DNA of 64,000 nt from Parvularcula sp964556115 (GCA_964556115.1 CAZKVC010000004.1:124001-188000), one strand, 5' to 3'. Numbered from the stretch's first letter, positions 8,282-17,132 are shown. Numbers and translations: made by a program. Notes: generated from the letters alone by a model not told the origin.

Positions 8282-8791
8282 ATGAGTGAGACCAATACCG
8301 GCCTCGAAGGCCTCAAAGACCTCGCCCAGGACGCTGGCGTCATCGCTGAAGGTGCTGGCGAAGAGCAGGACACCCAGACCCTCGCCGAGCCGAAGATCGA
8401 CGATCAGGGCCGCTCCTACGCCACCGGCAAGCGGAAAACCGCCGTGGCCCGTGTCTGGATCAAGCCTGGCTCCGGCAAGATCACCGTCAACAAGAAGGAC
8501 TACACCGAATATTTCGGTCGCCCGGTGCTGCAGATGGTCCTGAAGCAGCCCCTCGAAGCAGCCGAGCGCCTCGATCAGTTCGACGTGTTCTGCACGGTCA
8601 AGGGCTCCGGCCCTTCGGGTCAGGCCGGTGCAATCCGTCACGGGATTTCCCGCGCGCTCACCTATTACGAGCCGGGCCTGCGCGCTGTCCTCAAGAAGGG
8701 CGGCTTCCTGACCCGCGACAGCCGTGCGGTCGAGCGGAAGAAATACGGTAAGGCCAAGGCCCGCCGGAGCTTCCAGTTCTCCAAACGCTGA
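8282..8791 (+). CDS. rpsI: 30S ribosomal protein S9
   Basis: The 169-residue protein ends in the S9 signature KARRSFQFSKR, whose C-terminal Arg contacts P-site tRNA, and contains the core YATGKRKTAVARVWI. An acidic N-terminal extension of about 40 residues precedes the core, as in many alphaproteobacterial S9 proteins. It is the second gene of the rplM-rpsI operon and is followed by a strong intrinsic terminator. Confidence 0.97.
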   Translation: MSETNTGLEGLKDLAQDAGVIAEGAGEEQDTQTLAEPKIDDQGRSYATGKRKTAVARVWIKPGSGKITVNKKDYTEYFGRPVLQMVLKQPLEAAERLDQFDVFCTVKGSGPSGQAGAIRHGISRALTYYEPGLRAVLKKGGFLTRDSRAVERKKYGKAKARRSFQFSKR

Positions 8792-8815
8792 GGCTTGCGA
8801 GACTTCGGTTTCAAA

Positions 8816-8846
8816 CCCCGCTGCTCTGACGAGCAGCGGGGTTTTT
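8816..8846 (+). terminator. Rho-independent terminator of rplM-rpsI
   Basis: A perfect 10-base-pair stem (CCCCGCTGCT at 8816-8825 with AGCAGCGGGG at 8832-8841) with a 6-base loop is followed directly by TTTTT. It begins 25 bases after the rpsI stop. Confidence 0.92.
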
Positions 8847-8970
8847 CATGGATGAAACAAAGTCTTGCAGCCGCGGAACTGCATTAGGCCTTCCCCCTGC
8901 TTTCGCTGGGCCAGGAATGAAGATCGCCATCGGCAGCGCCTGTTCTACCTCCTTGAGTGGGAGTGAGAAC

Positions 8971-10518
8971 ATGACCATTTACGAACTGGGAAAGCTGGAA
9001 GACTTTCCTGAGAACAAGCCATCGAAGGCGTCGACTGCCTGCCGTGACCTCGTGGTCGTGAGACGAGGCGGCGAGGCCTTCATTCTCGACCATGATTGCC
9101 AGCATCTGGGCGCGCCGTTGTCCGAGGGCTATGTCGATGGCGACACGCTGGTCTGTCCGTGGCACCGCGCGGTTATCAGCCTGATGGATGGCACGCTCGA
9201 GGAGCCTCCGGGATGCCGTCATCACAGGCGCTACGAAGCCCTCATCGAGGATGGGCGCCTCAAGGTCGCCATTGATCCTGCGGAGGAGGCCTATCGCGAG
9301 GTGACCTTCTCCAAGCCTGAGGGAACGGCAGAGGCGGGCCTCGAAAACGTTCTGATCCTGGGTGGGGGCGCGGCCGGCGTCTCCGCGGCCCAAACCCTGG
9401 CCGAAGAAGGCTTTGCCGGACGGATCACGGTTCTCAGCTTCGAGAACGAGGAGCCCTATGATCGGACGAAGATCAGCAAAGAGCTGATGACCGAGAAGGG
9501 CGTGATGGAAGGCGGCGCGCTCGACTGCCTCGAGCACGGTGAGCTCGATTTCCGCCAGTGCAGGGCCGAAGCGATTGATCTGGAGCGGCGCGAGGTGCGC
9601 CTTGAGAATGGCGAAACCCTGACGGCAGACGCCATGATCCTCGCTCCCGGAAGTGAGCCCATCCGGCCCGACGTGCCGGGCGCCGACCTGCCCGGCGTGC
9701 TGACCCTTCGCTCGATCGACGATGCCGGGCACCTGTCCCGCCTGGTGGACGATGCCAAGAAGGCGGTCGTTGTGGGTTCGGGCTTCATCGGTCTCGAGGC
9801 GGCAACGCTTCTTCGCGGCGAGGACCTTGAGGTGGTTCTCGTCTCGAGGGACGAGTTGCCCTTCGAAAAGATGCTCGGCGAACGGGTCGGGCAACGGCTT
9901 TTCCGCGAGCAGCGGGAGAAGGGGGTCGACATCCGGGCGGGAGCCGAGCTCGAACGCCTGATCGGCAAAGGGAAGGTCAGCGGGGTGGTTCTCGAAAATG
10001 GCGAGACGATCGAAGCTGATTTGGTCATCATGGCCACGGGGGTGCGCCCGCGTACCGAACTTCTCCCGCAGGAGCTTCGCGCAGATGACGGTGGCGTTTC
10101 TGTCGGTGAGAACTTTCAGCTCGAGGGCTATGACCGGGTCCATGCGGCTGGCGATATCGCACGCATAGCCACGCCTTTCGGCGAGATACGGGTCGAGCAT
10201 TGGCGATGGGCCCAACAGACCGGCCGCGCCGCTGCGATGGCGCTCCTGGGGAAACCGCCGGCCATCGACAGGCGCGTCCCGTTCTTTTGGACCAAGCAGC
10301 ACGCGCCTGGCTCCTACGTCTATGTCGGCCATGCCGAGGGCTGGGACACGGTCCGCTACGAGGGAGACCCTGACGGGGGTGAATTTATCGCCTACTATCT
10401 TGACGGCGATGTGTGCCATGCGGTCTTTGCCCAGGGTTTGACCGACAGGGTTTCCGCCATCGAACGGCTGATGGCAGCTCACGGTCCCCTGGCGAAGGAG
10501 CGGTTGCAGATCTCATGA
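8971..10518 (+). CDS. Rieske [2Fe-2S]/FAD pyridine-nucleotide oxidoreductase (AIFM3-like)
   Basis: The 515-residue protein has an N-terminal Rieske domain with ligands Cys43, His45, Cys62 and His65 (CxH ... CPWH), then an FAD/NAD(P) disulfide-oxidoreductase fold: the FAD loop GGGAAGVSAA, the NAD loop VVGSGFIGLEAA and the FAD contact HAAGDIA. It ends in a reductase C-terminal domain. The layout matches AIFM3-like ferredoxin reductases, which move electrons from NAD(P)H to an unknown acceptor. ATG 8971 is chosen because GGGAGTG precedes it and the Rieske fold starts there. Its stop overlaps the start of the receiver gene. Confidence 0.88.
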   Translation: MTIYELGKLEDFPENKPSKASTACRDLVVVRRGGEAFILDHDCQHLGAPLSEGYVDGDTLVCPWHRAVISLMDGTLEEPPGCRHHRRYEALIEDGRLKVAIDPAEEAYREVTFSKPEGTAEAGLENVLILGGGAAGVSAAQTLAEEGFAGRITVLSFENEEPYDRTKISKELMTEKGVMEGGALDCLEHGELDFRQCRAEAIDLERREVRLENGETLTADAMILAPGSEPIRPDVPGADLPGVLTLRSIDDAGHLSRLVDDAKKAVVVGSGFIGLEAATLLRGEDLEVVLVSRDELPFEKMLGERVGQRLFREQREKGVDIRAGAELERLIGKGKVSGVVLENGETIEADLVIMATGVRPRTELLPQELRADDGGVSVGENFQLEGYDRVHAAGDIARIATPFGEIRVEHWRWAQQTGRAAAMALLGKPPAIDRRVPFFWTKQHAPGSYVYVGHAEGWDTVRYEGDPDGGEFIAYYLDGDVCHAVFAQGLTDRVSAIERLMAAHGPLAKERLQIS

Positions 10519-10871
10519 AGAAGCTCGAAGGCTTGCGGGTGCTGGTGGCGGAAGACGACATTCTGATCGCCATGCATTGTGAGAGCCTTCTTGAGGACGC
10601 TGGCGCGGTGACGCGGCTCGTCACGAACTGTGAGGAGTTGAGCGGCATTCCGCCCCAGGACTTCGATGTGGCGCTGCTCGACAAGACCTTGACCGATGGG
10701 GAGACAACCTCCCTTGCGGCCAGTTTCATTGAAGGGGGCTGCGCGGTTCTTTTCTATTCGGGCGGCGACGGCGGCGCCCTTCGTGCGAAGGTGCCGCGTG
10801 CGACAATCCTGGAGAAGCCAGCGTCGGACGACACGATCATCCTTGCGGTGGCGCGGGCAAAGGCTGGCTAG
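10515..10871 (+). CDS. Single-domain response regulator (CheY-like receiver)
   Basis: The 118-residue protein consists only of a receiver domain: an acidic pocket (VAEDD, residues 11-15), the phosphoacceptor Asp56 in VALLDKTL, and the conserved Lys in ILEKPAS. It has no output domain, so it must act through a partner, for example a histidine kinase or phosphorelay protein. It is coupled to the Rieske/FAD oxidoreductase by an ATGA overlap. The switch Ser/Thr position reads FYSGG (Ser). Its partner is not evident nearby. Confidence 0.85.
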   Translation: MKKLEGLRVLVAEDDILIAMHCESLLEDAGAVTRLVTNCEELSGIPPQDFDVALLDKTLTDGETTSLAASFIEGGCAVLFYSGGDGGALRAKVPRATILEKPASDDTIILAVARAKAG

Positions 10872-11563
10872 CGCGGTAGCAGGGTCGGGAGCGGCTCGTG
10901 CTGAAGGGGGCCGAAGACGCGCTCGAAAGCTGCCTGCAAGGCTTCGTCCGCACGCTCCATGCCCGCACCGTGACCAAGATCGTGGAGGCTCGTCACGCCG
11001 AAATTTTCTTCCGCGATCCCGCACGGTACGATCCCGCCGAAATGGCCAAGATCGGGCGCCACGTTCAGGCTGATGCCGTGAAAGGTCACCCATTTGCGGA
11101 TGCGCACACCGATGGCAGCGATCTTGTCTTCGCGGCCCTCCGCCCGGTCGACCCACACGCCGACGCGCCCCGGCTTCACGCTGGCTTCGACGCCGAGATC
11201 GCCCAGGGCGTCGATGATCCAGCGCTCCATCTCCTGCACGAACATGCGAACGTCCCGCCGCCGTCGCTTGAGATCCAGCATGAGGTAGACCACCCGCTGG
11301 CCCGGCCCGTGATAGGTGTACTGCCCGCCCCGCGGTGAACTGAAGACCGGAAAACGGTCCGGATCGACGAGGTCTTCGGGTTTGGCGCTGGTCCCGGCCG
11401 TGTAGAGAGGCGGGTGCTCAAGAAACCAGATCGCCTCGATGCCGCCTTCCTGCACTTCCGCGACTGTCTGCTCCATCAAGGCCATCGCATCGGGATAGGC
11501 GACCGGCATGACGGAGCGCCACAAACGCACAGGCTCGGGACTGAAATTGATCGGTTCGAACAT
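10868..11563 (-). CDS. lipB: Octanoyltransferase LipB
   Basis: LipB moves octanoyl groups from ACP to lipoyl domains, the first step of lipoate synthesis. The product (231 residues) shows the family blocks TYHGPGQRVVYLML, KIAAIGVRIRKWVTFHG (catalytic Lys) and GIVPCGI (acyl-accepting Cys). ATG 11563 (MFEPINFS) fits the family; the open frame to 11623 adds 20 residues of low similarity. It is convergent with the receiver gene, overlapping by 4 bases. Confidence 0.93.
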   Translation of the reverse strand: MFEPINFSPEPVRLWRSVMPVAYPDAMALMEQTVAEVQEGGIEAIWFLEHPPLYTAGTSAKPEDLVDPDRFPVFSSPRGGQYTYHGPGQRVVYLMLDLKRRRRDVRMFVQEMERWIIDALGDLGVEASVKPGRVGVWVDRAEGREDKIAAIGVRIRKWVTFHGISLNVAPDLGHFGGIVPCGIAEENFGVTSLHDLGHGAGMERADEALQAAFERVFGPLQHEPLPTLLPR

Positions 11564-11610
11564 AAGGCGCCGATTTGGGGAAAGTTTCTCAAGAAGGAAA
11601 GCCAAGACGC

Positions 11611-11639
11611 TTGCGCGCCTCAATCCGCTTTGCTATTGG
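11611..11639 (+). promoter_or_regulatory. Candidate promoter for tRNA-Leu
   Basis: TTGCGC (11611-11616), a 17-base spacer and TATTGG (11634-11639) place a transcription start about 25 bases ahead of the tRNA. The match is moderate and is based on spacing and position. Confidence 0.35.
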
Positions 11640-11671
11640 CCCCGCTCCCGGGCGGTAACGCCTGCGGAAAT

Positions 11672-11758
11672 GCGGTCGTGGCGGAATTGGTAGACGCGCA
11701 GCGTTGAGGTCGCTGTCCGGTAACACGGGTGGAAGTTCGAGTCTTCTCGACCGCACCA
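11672..11758 (+). tRNA. tRNA-Leu (anticodon GAG)
   Basis: An 87-base class II tRNA with perfect 7-base-pair acceptor stem (GCGGTCG with CGACCGC), D arm (AATTGGTAGACGC), anticodon stem-loop CAGCG-TTGAGGT-CGCTG giving anticodon GAG, a long variable arm, T arm GTTCGAGTC and an encoded CCA end. It reads CUC and CUU codons, which suits this GC-rich coding. Confidence 0.95.
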
Positions 11759-11920
11759 TTTTGGAGCTCCTCCTGGCGCAAGGCGCCTGAAAAACTTCGG
11801 TTTCAGACTCTGCGAGACCTTTTCGCACCTATTGCAATATGGCGGCTGCGCTTGGCCCTTTGCTTTCCGTCTTAAGACCAACCCGCGCGATGTCTCGGTC
11901 GTGCTTGCAGGGCTGACACC

Positions 11921-12247
11921 TCAATAACATGGCGTAAGCATCAGCACGGGCAGGGCGATCCAGCACGTTGCCGGGATCGCGCTCAGTGCAATGACGAAAG
12001 TGATGAGTGGCAGCGTTTGCTCGCCGTTCCGCTTGCGCCAGACCCAGGCCTGCCAGGACAGAAGCGCGTGCGGGGCGAGGAGCGCCGCCACTACCAAACC
12101 GAGAGTGGGGCGGACGATGCCGCCTCCGCCCTGCATGCAGAGAAGTCCGTGTCCGGCGTATAGCGCTACGAACGCGACACTCCACAGGATATAGGCCGAG
12201 ACCAGCAGGACAAGCCGGGCGAAGGGTGTGCCGAGCCAGCCCCTCAC
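11921..12247 (-). CDS. Small membrane protein of the alternative oxidase locus
   Basis: The 108-residue hydrophobic product has three probable membrane helices (about residues 10-30, 45-64 and 79-105). It starts with GTG overlapping the TGA of the fused subunit I-III gene (GTGA), so it is the last gene of that operon. Position and size suggest a subunit IV-like or assembly protein of the oxidase. I recognise no family beyond that. Confidence 0.65.
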   Translation of the reverse strand: MRGWLGTPFARLVLLVSAYILWSVAFVALYAGHGLLCMQGGGGIVRPTLGLVVAALLAPHALLSWQAWVWRKRNGEQTLPLITFVIALSAIPATCWIALPVLMLTPCY

Positions 12248-14721
12248 AGCGCACGCGCCGTCAGGAGGATGCCGAGCACGATCAGGCCCGAGCCTGCGCT
12301 GTAAAGCTGCCAGAGGCGGCTCGCGCGTATCTCTGCCCGGCGGGTCTTCGAGATGTAGCCGCGCCTTTCACGCAGGATGGCAAAAAGAGCCATCAGAACA
12401 CCGATGAAAGCGTGGAAAAATCCGTACCCTGCGGCAAAGGTAAGCGTCGCGAAATAGGCGTGCTCCGGCGCGTATGCAACGAGCTGGCCGAAGAGCACGG
12501 CGAAGCCGGTGACTGCCAGGCTCGCGCACGCTGCCGTCCATGGGAGGAAGGGTCCATCTTGCCGCGCAGCCATGGAGGCGAAGACCGCCGCCGCCATCAG
12601 AGCGATTGCCGTCATGAGCAACAGCCCCATAGCCAGGTCGACCGACCCGTCCGGCGGCCAACCGGAAGCCGAGCTCCAGAGAAACAGAAACCCGAAGACA
12701 AAGGCGCTGAAGAGCGTGCCGTTTGCCATCAGTGTAAAGACAAGGCCCCAATAGGTCGGTGCAGCAGAGCTCTCGGTGTGAGGAGGAAGCCTGGTGCCCA
12801 GGCCAGCATCAAGGAGGCCGAAATCCGTCTTCTGACCACTCTGCCACAGCCACCACCATACGGATGCCGCAACCCCTGCCAGTGGCAGGATGCACAGCAG
12901 GTATAACTTGAACAGCATACAGAGTACGAAGCCGCCAAGGCATGCGGCGGTCAGAAGCGGGATGAAAGTGGGCCTGGGATAAATGATGATCTGATCGGGC
13001 TCGCCGGAGACGGCGTCGACGCCCGGTGTCTCACGCCAACCGTTTCGCAAACTCGAAAGATAGCCCTGCCCGGAGGCGAGCTTCGCACCAAGATCCTCAC
13101 CCGTCCAGGCGGGGTCGCGCTCGGTGATCCTTGGCTGCGCAGCGACGTTGTAGGCTGCAGGCGGGGTCGGCATCTGCCATTCGAGGGTTCCAGCCTTCCA
13201 TGGGTCGCGGCGGCTCATCCGGCTGAAACGCAGGGTAAGGATCGTGTCGATGACCACCAGCGCGAAGCCGAAGGCGAGTACGAACCCGGCTACCGAGGAG
13301 AGAAGGTTCAACGCATTCCAACCGGCTTCCTGCGGATAGCCCGCGATCCGGCGCCGCATGCCGAGGAGCCCTGTCAGGTGCATCGGCAGGAACGAGACGT
13401 TGAACCCGAGAAAGATCAGCCAGAATGCCGTTCGTCCGAGCACGGGATAGGTCTCGTTTCCGGTGATGTGGGGCAGCCAGTAATAGAGGCCCGCCAGGAC
13501 AGGGAAGAGAAAGCCGCCGATCAGCACGTAGTGAAGGTGTGCAACGACGAAATAGGTGTCGTGCGCCTGAACATCGAAAGGGATGAGGGCGACCATGACC
13601 CCGGTCAGCCCGCCTGCCGTGAAGATGAAGAGGAAGCCCAGAATGTAGAGCATGGGCAACTCGAGGCGCGGGCGACCCTTCAGCAGTGTCGCGATCCAGG
13701 CGAAGACCTGCACCGCTGTCGGGAATACGACGAGCAGGCTGGCTGCAGAGAAGAAGGCGAGGGAGAGCTTGGGAATTCCCGTGGTGAACATGTGGTGGGC
13801 CCAAAGCCCGAAGCTGATGAAGCCTTGCGCAATCAGCGCAGCGACGAGCCAGGCATAGCCGATGATCGGCCGCCCACTGAGCGTCGGCAGCACGGTGGAG
13901 ACGACACCCGCAGCCGGCAGGAATATGATGTAGACCTCCGGATGGCCGAAGAGCCAGAAGAGGTGCTGCCAGAGCAAGGGGTCGCCGCCGAGTTCGGGCG
14001 TGAAGAACGGCCAGCCGAAGGCCCGCTCGAGCTCGAGGAGGATCGATCCGAGGATAAGGGGCGGAAAGCCGAACAGCATCATCGCCGCGGTCACCCAGAG
14101 ATACCAGGCGAGGATCGGCATGCGGCCGAGCGACATGCCTCCTGTTCTGATCTTCAGCACCGTGACCATGAACTCGATAGCCGCGCAGACGGCGGAGACC
14201 TCGACGAAGGTCACGCCGAGAAGCCAGACATCGGCGTTCAGCCCCGGCGAATAGGGTTTGCTCGAAAGCGGCGTGTACATGAACCAGCCGCCATCCGGCG
14301 CCGCGCCGACGAGAAGTGCCGCAAGAAGGATCAGCCCACCGAAGAGGTAGCACCAATAGCCGAAGGCGCTCAGCCGCGGAAAGGCGAGATCCCGCGCCCC
14401 CAAAAGCTTAGGCAGCATGTAGAGGGTGAAGCCCTCGATCAGCGGGATCGCGAAGAGGAACATCATCACCGTGCCGTGCATGGTGAAGACCTGGTTGTAG
14501 GCGGCCGGGGTCAGCCACTGGGTCTGGGACGTCGCAAGCTGCGCCCGGATCATCATGGCGAGGATGCCGCCGATCAGAAAGAAGACGACCGCCGTCGCCA
14601 TGAAGCGTTTGCCGATCACCGTGTGGTTGACGGCGGCGAGCGAACGCCAGCCCTTCGGCGAGGCCCAGACATCCTCGAAGGCGGCGTGAAGGCGGAGGGG
14701 ATCGTTCGGCTGCTCGGTCAT
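12244..14721 (-). CDS. Cytochrome c oxidase subunit I-III fusion
   Basis: The 825-residue protein joins a complete subunit I (about residues 1-560, twelve helices) to a subunit III-like region (about residues 585-825). Subunit I shows the GHPEVYI motif (His of CuB and the cross-linked Tyr), WAHHMF (CuB His pair) and HLHYVL (haem ligands), so it is an A-type proton-pumping oxidase. The linker carries EWQMPTPPAAYN, the usual subunit I tail. It is coupled to subunit II upstream and to a small membrane protein downstream by 4-base overlaps. Gene names such as coxN or ctaD are in use for relatives; none is asserted here. Confidence 0.9.
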   Translation of the reverse strand: MTEQPNDPLRLHAAFEDVWASPKGWRSLAAVNHTVIGKRFMATAVVFFLIGGILAMMIRAQLATSQTQWLTPAAYNQVFTMHGTVMMFLFAIPLIEGFTLYMLPKLLGARDLAFPRLSAFGYWCYLFGGLILLAALLVGAAPDGGWFMYTPLSSKPYSPGLNADVWLLGVTFVEVSAVCAAIEFMVTVLKIRTGGMSLGRMPILAWYLWVTAAMMLFGFPPLILGSILLELERAFGWPFFTPELGGDPLLWQHLFWLFGHPEVYIIFLPAAGVVSTVLPTLSGRPIIGYAWLVAALIAQGFISFGLWAHHMFTTGIPKLSLAFFSAASLLVVFPTAVQVFAWIATLLKGRPRLELPMLYILGFLFIFTAGGLTGVMVALIPFDVQAHDTYFVVAHLHYVLIGGFLFPVLAGLYYWLPHITGNETYPVLGRTAFWLIFLGFNVSFLPMHLTGLLGMRRRIAGYPQEAGWNALNLLSSVAGFVLAFGFALVVIDTILTLRFSRMSRRDPWKAGTLEWQMPTPPAAYNVAAQPRITERDPAWTGEDLGAKLASGQGYLSSLRNGWRETPGVDAVSGEPDQIIIYPRPTFIPLLTAACLGGFVLCMLFKLYLLCILPLAGVAASVWWWLWQSGQKTDFGLLDAGLGTRLPPHTESSAAPTYWGLVFTLMANGTLFSAFVFGFLFLWSSASGWPPDGSVDLAMGLLLMTAIALMAAAVFASMAARQDGPFLPWTAACASLAVTGFAVLFGQLVAYAPEHAYFATLTFAAGYGFFHAFIGVLMALFAILRERRGYISKTRRAEIRASRLWQLYSAGSGLIVLGILLTARAL

Positions 14722-15446
14722 GGCGCTCGCCCCCCGTCTATCGAGGCCAGCGCGTCGGTAAATGCATCCGGTTCGTGAACCTCCACGTCGAAAGTCATCA
14801 TCGTATGCCCCGTGCCGCAGAACTCAGCACAAAGACCACCCATCTTTCCTGGAGCGTCCGCTTCGAGAACGATGCGGTTCACCCGGCCCGGAATGGCGTC
14901 GATCTTGCCGCCGAGGCGAGGAACCCAGAAGGTGTGGATTACGTCGCTGCTGGTCACCTCGAACGCCACCCTCTTGCTGGCGGGAAGGTGGAGAACGTCC
15001 CGGCTCGACGGCTGTTCGGGCTCGCCGGGATAGTGGAACGTCCACCCATCCTGGGCTGCGACCGCCCTTATCGTCATCGCCGCCGTCCGGCCGCGGCCAA
15101 CCCACGCATCGCTGAGGATGAGCGAATAGAAAAGGAGGCCGAGAAGAACGGCGCCGGGAAAGGCGAGGCCAAGCCCCGCTAGGAAATGACCGTCATCGAA
15201 AGCGGCGCCGCGCCTCTCTGGCTTGAACGCGTAGAGTGCCAGCGCCATCACACCTGTGAGAATGAAGACCGAAAGAACGAGAAGGGTCAGGGTCAGGCCG
15301 CCGAACCTTGCGGTTGACGGGCCTGCGGCGTCGAGGGTCGAAAGATCGCCGGAACAGGAAGAAAGGCAGACGATCGCGCCTGCCGCCCCTATCTCCCCCG
15401 GACGCCACGACCGGAAGCCGCCATGACCAGCCCTCTCAGCCCCCAC
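14718..15446 (-). CDS. Cytochrome c oxidase subunit II (alternative oxidase; start uncertain)
   Basis: The product has a lipoprotein-like leader (IVCLSSCSG), two membrane helices and a CuA domain with the ligand set CAEFCGTGH plus a Met four residues on (TMM). It accepts electrons from cytochrome c and passes them to the fused subunit I. The only standard start codon before the lipobox is GTG 15446, which yields 242 residues but places the start 23 bases inside the divergent DUF2231 gene. A non-standard start nearer 15390 cannot be excluded. It ends in an ATGA overlap with the I-III gene. Confidence 0.78.
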   Translation of the reverse strand: MGAERAGHGGFRSWRPGEIGAAGAIVCLSSCSGDLSTLDAAGPSTARFGGLTLTLLVLSVFILTGVMALALYAFKPERRGAAFDDGHFLAGLGLAFPGAVLLGLLFYSLILSDAWVGRGRTAAMTIRAVAAQDGWTFHYPGEPEQPSSRDVLHLPASKRVAFEVTSSDVIHTFWVPRLGGKIDAIPGRVNRIVLEADAPGKMGGLCAEFCGTGHTMMTFDVEVHEPDAFTDALASIDGGRAP

Positions 15447-15902
15447 CGCAACTATGAGGTCAAATCCGCCGTCGCGGTCGCCGGGCACCCCGTCCATGTC
15501 ATGCTCGTCACCTTCCCGATCGCGCTGACCTGCGCGACCTTGGGGAGCGACCTTTTTTACTGGTGGTCGGGCGATGCCTTCTTCGCGCGGACGGCTCTGT
15601 GGACGAGCGGATGGGGCTTCGCCCTCGGTATCGCGTCGGCGGTGTCCGGTTCGGCGGAGATGATCCTCGCCCCCGGCATCCGCCGCCGTCCAGAGGTCTG
15701 GAGCCATGCTATCGCAGCCATGATGCTCCTCGCCATCATTGGCGCGAACTGGGCGCTGCGTCTGACGGCCGGGATCGAAGCGGCGCTGCCATGGGGCCTG
15801 TTCCTCTCGCTGCTCGGTTTTGCAGCGGTCGGTCTTGCTGGCTGGCACGGAGGAAAGCTTGTCTTCGAGCATCAGATCGGCGTCGAGATCGAGGAGAGAT
15901 AG
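15423..15902 (+). CDS. DUF2231 membrane protein
   Basis: The 159-residue protein has four membrane helices and the DUF2231 opening VAGHPVHVMLVTFPIAL with two conserved His residues. Relatives are predicted haem- or redox-associated membrane proteins and often sit beside oxidase or copper genes, as here. It is divergent from subunit II and its tail overlaps the CopD-like gene by 31 bases. Confidence 0.82.
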   Translation: MTSPLSPHRNYEVKSAVAVAGHPVHVMLVTFPIALTCATLGSDLFYWWSGDAFFARTALWTSGWGFALGIASAVSGSAEMILAPGIRRRPEVWSHAIAAMMLLAIIGANWALRLTAGIEAALPWGLFLSLLGFAAVGLAGWHGGKLVFEHQIGVEIEER

Positions 15903-16363
15903 TCCTGAAGCCCCCCGGGGGTCCGCATCCATTCAGGGAACAGGGCGAAGCCGAACTCCGGCTCGCCCAAGACCAGCACCAGGATCGCCGCCACGGCGAC
16001 GGCGGTCGCCCCGAGCAGCATCTTGACCCAGCGCGGAGCATGCGGCGCCTGGCCGTCGTGGATGCGTCGCATGATATGCGCGATCCAGACATTCACGCCG
16101 ACCAGCACGGAAACGAAGACGAGCTTCACGAACATCCATCCGTGAAGGGCGTCGGCCACGAAGAGAAGCGCTGTGCCCGAAGCGATCGTCAGAAACGCCG
16201 CTGGCGCCAGGATCGCGGTGAGGGTGAAATGGCTCGCGAACTGCAGTCGCCGAACCTCGATTTCGTCTTCGGGCCGTTCCTGCAGGAGGAGGCCGGGCAT
16301 GTAGAGGAGCCCCGCGCACCAGACCAGAAGCCCGGCCAGGTGTATGGCCTTGATCCAGGCCAT
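15872..16363 (-). CDS. CopD/HemJ-like four-helix membrane protein
   Basis: The 163-residue protein has four membrane helices, an N-terminal KAIHLAGLLVW motif (His in TM1) and a second His in SHFTLT, the pattern of CopD-domain and HemJ-like haem or copper membrane proteins. HemJ oxidises protoporphyrinogen, but the position beside caa3-type CtaG favours a copper or oxidase-assembly role. ATG 16363 overlaps the ctaG TGA by 1 base (TGATG), so the two are coupled. Confidence 0.7.
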   Translation of the reverse strand: MAWIKAIHLAGLLVWCAGLLYMPGLLLQERPEDEIEVRRLQFASHFTLTAILAPAAFLTIASGTALLFVADALHGWMFVKLVFVSVLVGVNVWIAHIMRRIHDGQAPHAPRWVKMLLGATAVAVAAILVLVLGEPEFGFALFPEWMRTPGGLQDYLSSISTPI

Positions 16364-17094
16364 CAGGCTGTCCGGGCCTTGGCATCGGTGAGAAGCGGCA
16401 GCATGCAGAAAACGCCTGCCACCAGGTAGGGAAGCGCTCCGGGCACCCACATGATGAGCCCGGCGAGCTGCTGATCGGCAAGCGGCGACAGGCCGTAGGG
16501 CAGGGTCGTTCCGAAATGCGGCGCATAAAGAGGGCGGCCTGCAAAGGTGAGGAGTGCGCCGAGGAGGCCCATCTGCATCATGGTGCTGAGAAGGGCCAGT
16601 GAACTGCCGAGCCGGGCGCGGGAGGAAAGCGCAGCTTGCCAGAGCAGAAGTGAGCTCATCAGTAAGCTGATCTCCATGATCCAGTAGACCGCGACATTGG
16701 CAAGGGCCGCCTCATAAGCGGCCGGGACGTGCCAGCCCCAGAGGACGACAGCATGAAGAAGGCTCGCAGGAAGTGCTGAAAGGCAAGGCTTCTGTGCACG
16801 ACCGCCCTTACGAAGAGCCATGGCGAGGCAAGGCGCTGCGATGGCGATCAGGACGACATGGTGAAGGGCCCTTGCGGAAAAGAGCGAGACGCTCAGCGCA
16901 CAGAGTGGGGATACGAACGCAAGGAAGAGAAGGGCGGTCCCGGCATTGCCCCACCTACGGTCGAGGCGCCAGAACAAGGCGCCAGTGGCCAGCAGCGCTG
17001 CCAGAAGGAATGGGTCGGTGTTCCATGCCGTTAGAAGGGCGGCAGGTTCGACGGACGGGCCGCAATACGAACCGGTAAGGGACCATTCCAGCAT
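16363..17094 (-). CDS. ctaG: caa3-type cytochrome c oxidase assembly factor CtaG
   Basis: The 243-residue protein has about seven membrane helices with HHVVLI, WGWHVPAAYEAA and LYAPHFG histidine motifs of the caa3_CtaG family. Members help metallate CuB or CuA in caa3-like oxidases. It is unrelated to the Cox11-type CtaG encoded at 37.0 kb, so the window carries both copper-delivery types, each beside its own oxidase. Confidence 0.85.
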   Translation of the reverse strand: MLEWSLTGSYCGPSVEPAALLTAWNTDPFLLAALLATGALFWRLDRRWGNAGTALLFLAFVSPLCALSVSLFSARALHHVVLIAIAAPCLAMALRKGGRAQKPCLSALPASLLHAVVLWGWHVPAAYEAALANVAVYWIMEISLLMSSLLLWQAALSSRARLGSSLALLSTMMQMGLLGALLTFAGRPLYAPHFGTTLPYGLSPLADQQLAGLIMWVPGALPYLVAGVFCMLPLLTDAKARTA

Positions 17095-17132
17095 CCTACC
17101 GTGTACTCCTCTTATCCGCGTCGTCCATCTGC

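Noticed and set aside
11775..11806. Short hairpins downstream of tRNA-Leu (GGCGC/GCGCC and CTGAAA/TTTCAG)
   Set aside because: No T run follows either stem closely, so a terminator cannot be supported.
13378..14778. A 466-codon frame antisense to the fused oxidase subunit
   Set aside because: It is the complement of a conserved membrane gene, rich in Glu, Arg and Gln as expected for the reverse of hydrophobic codons. No promoter or family signal was seen.
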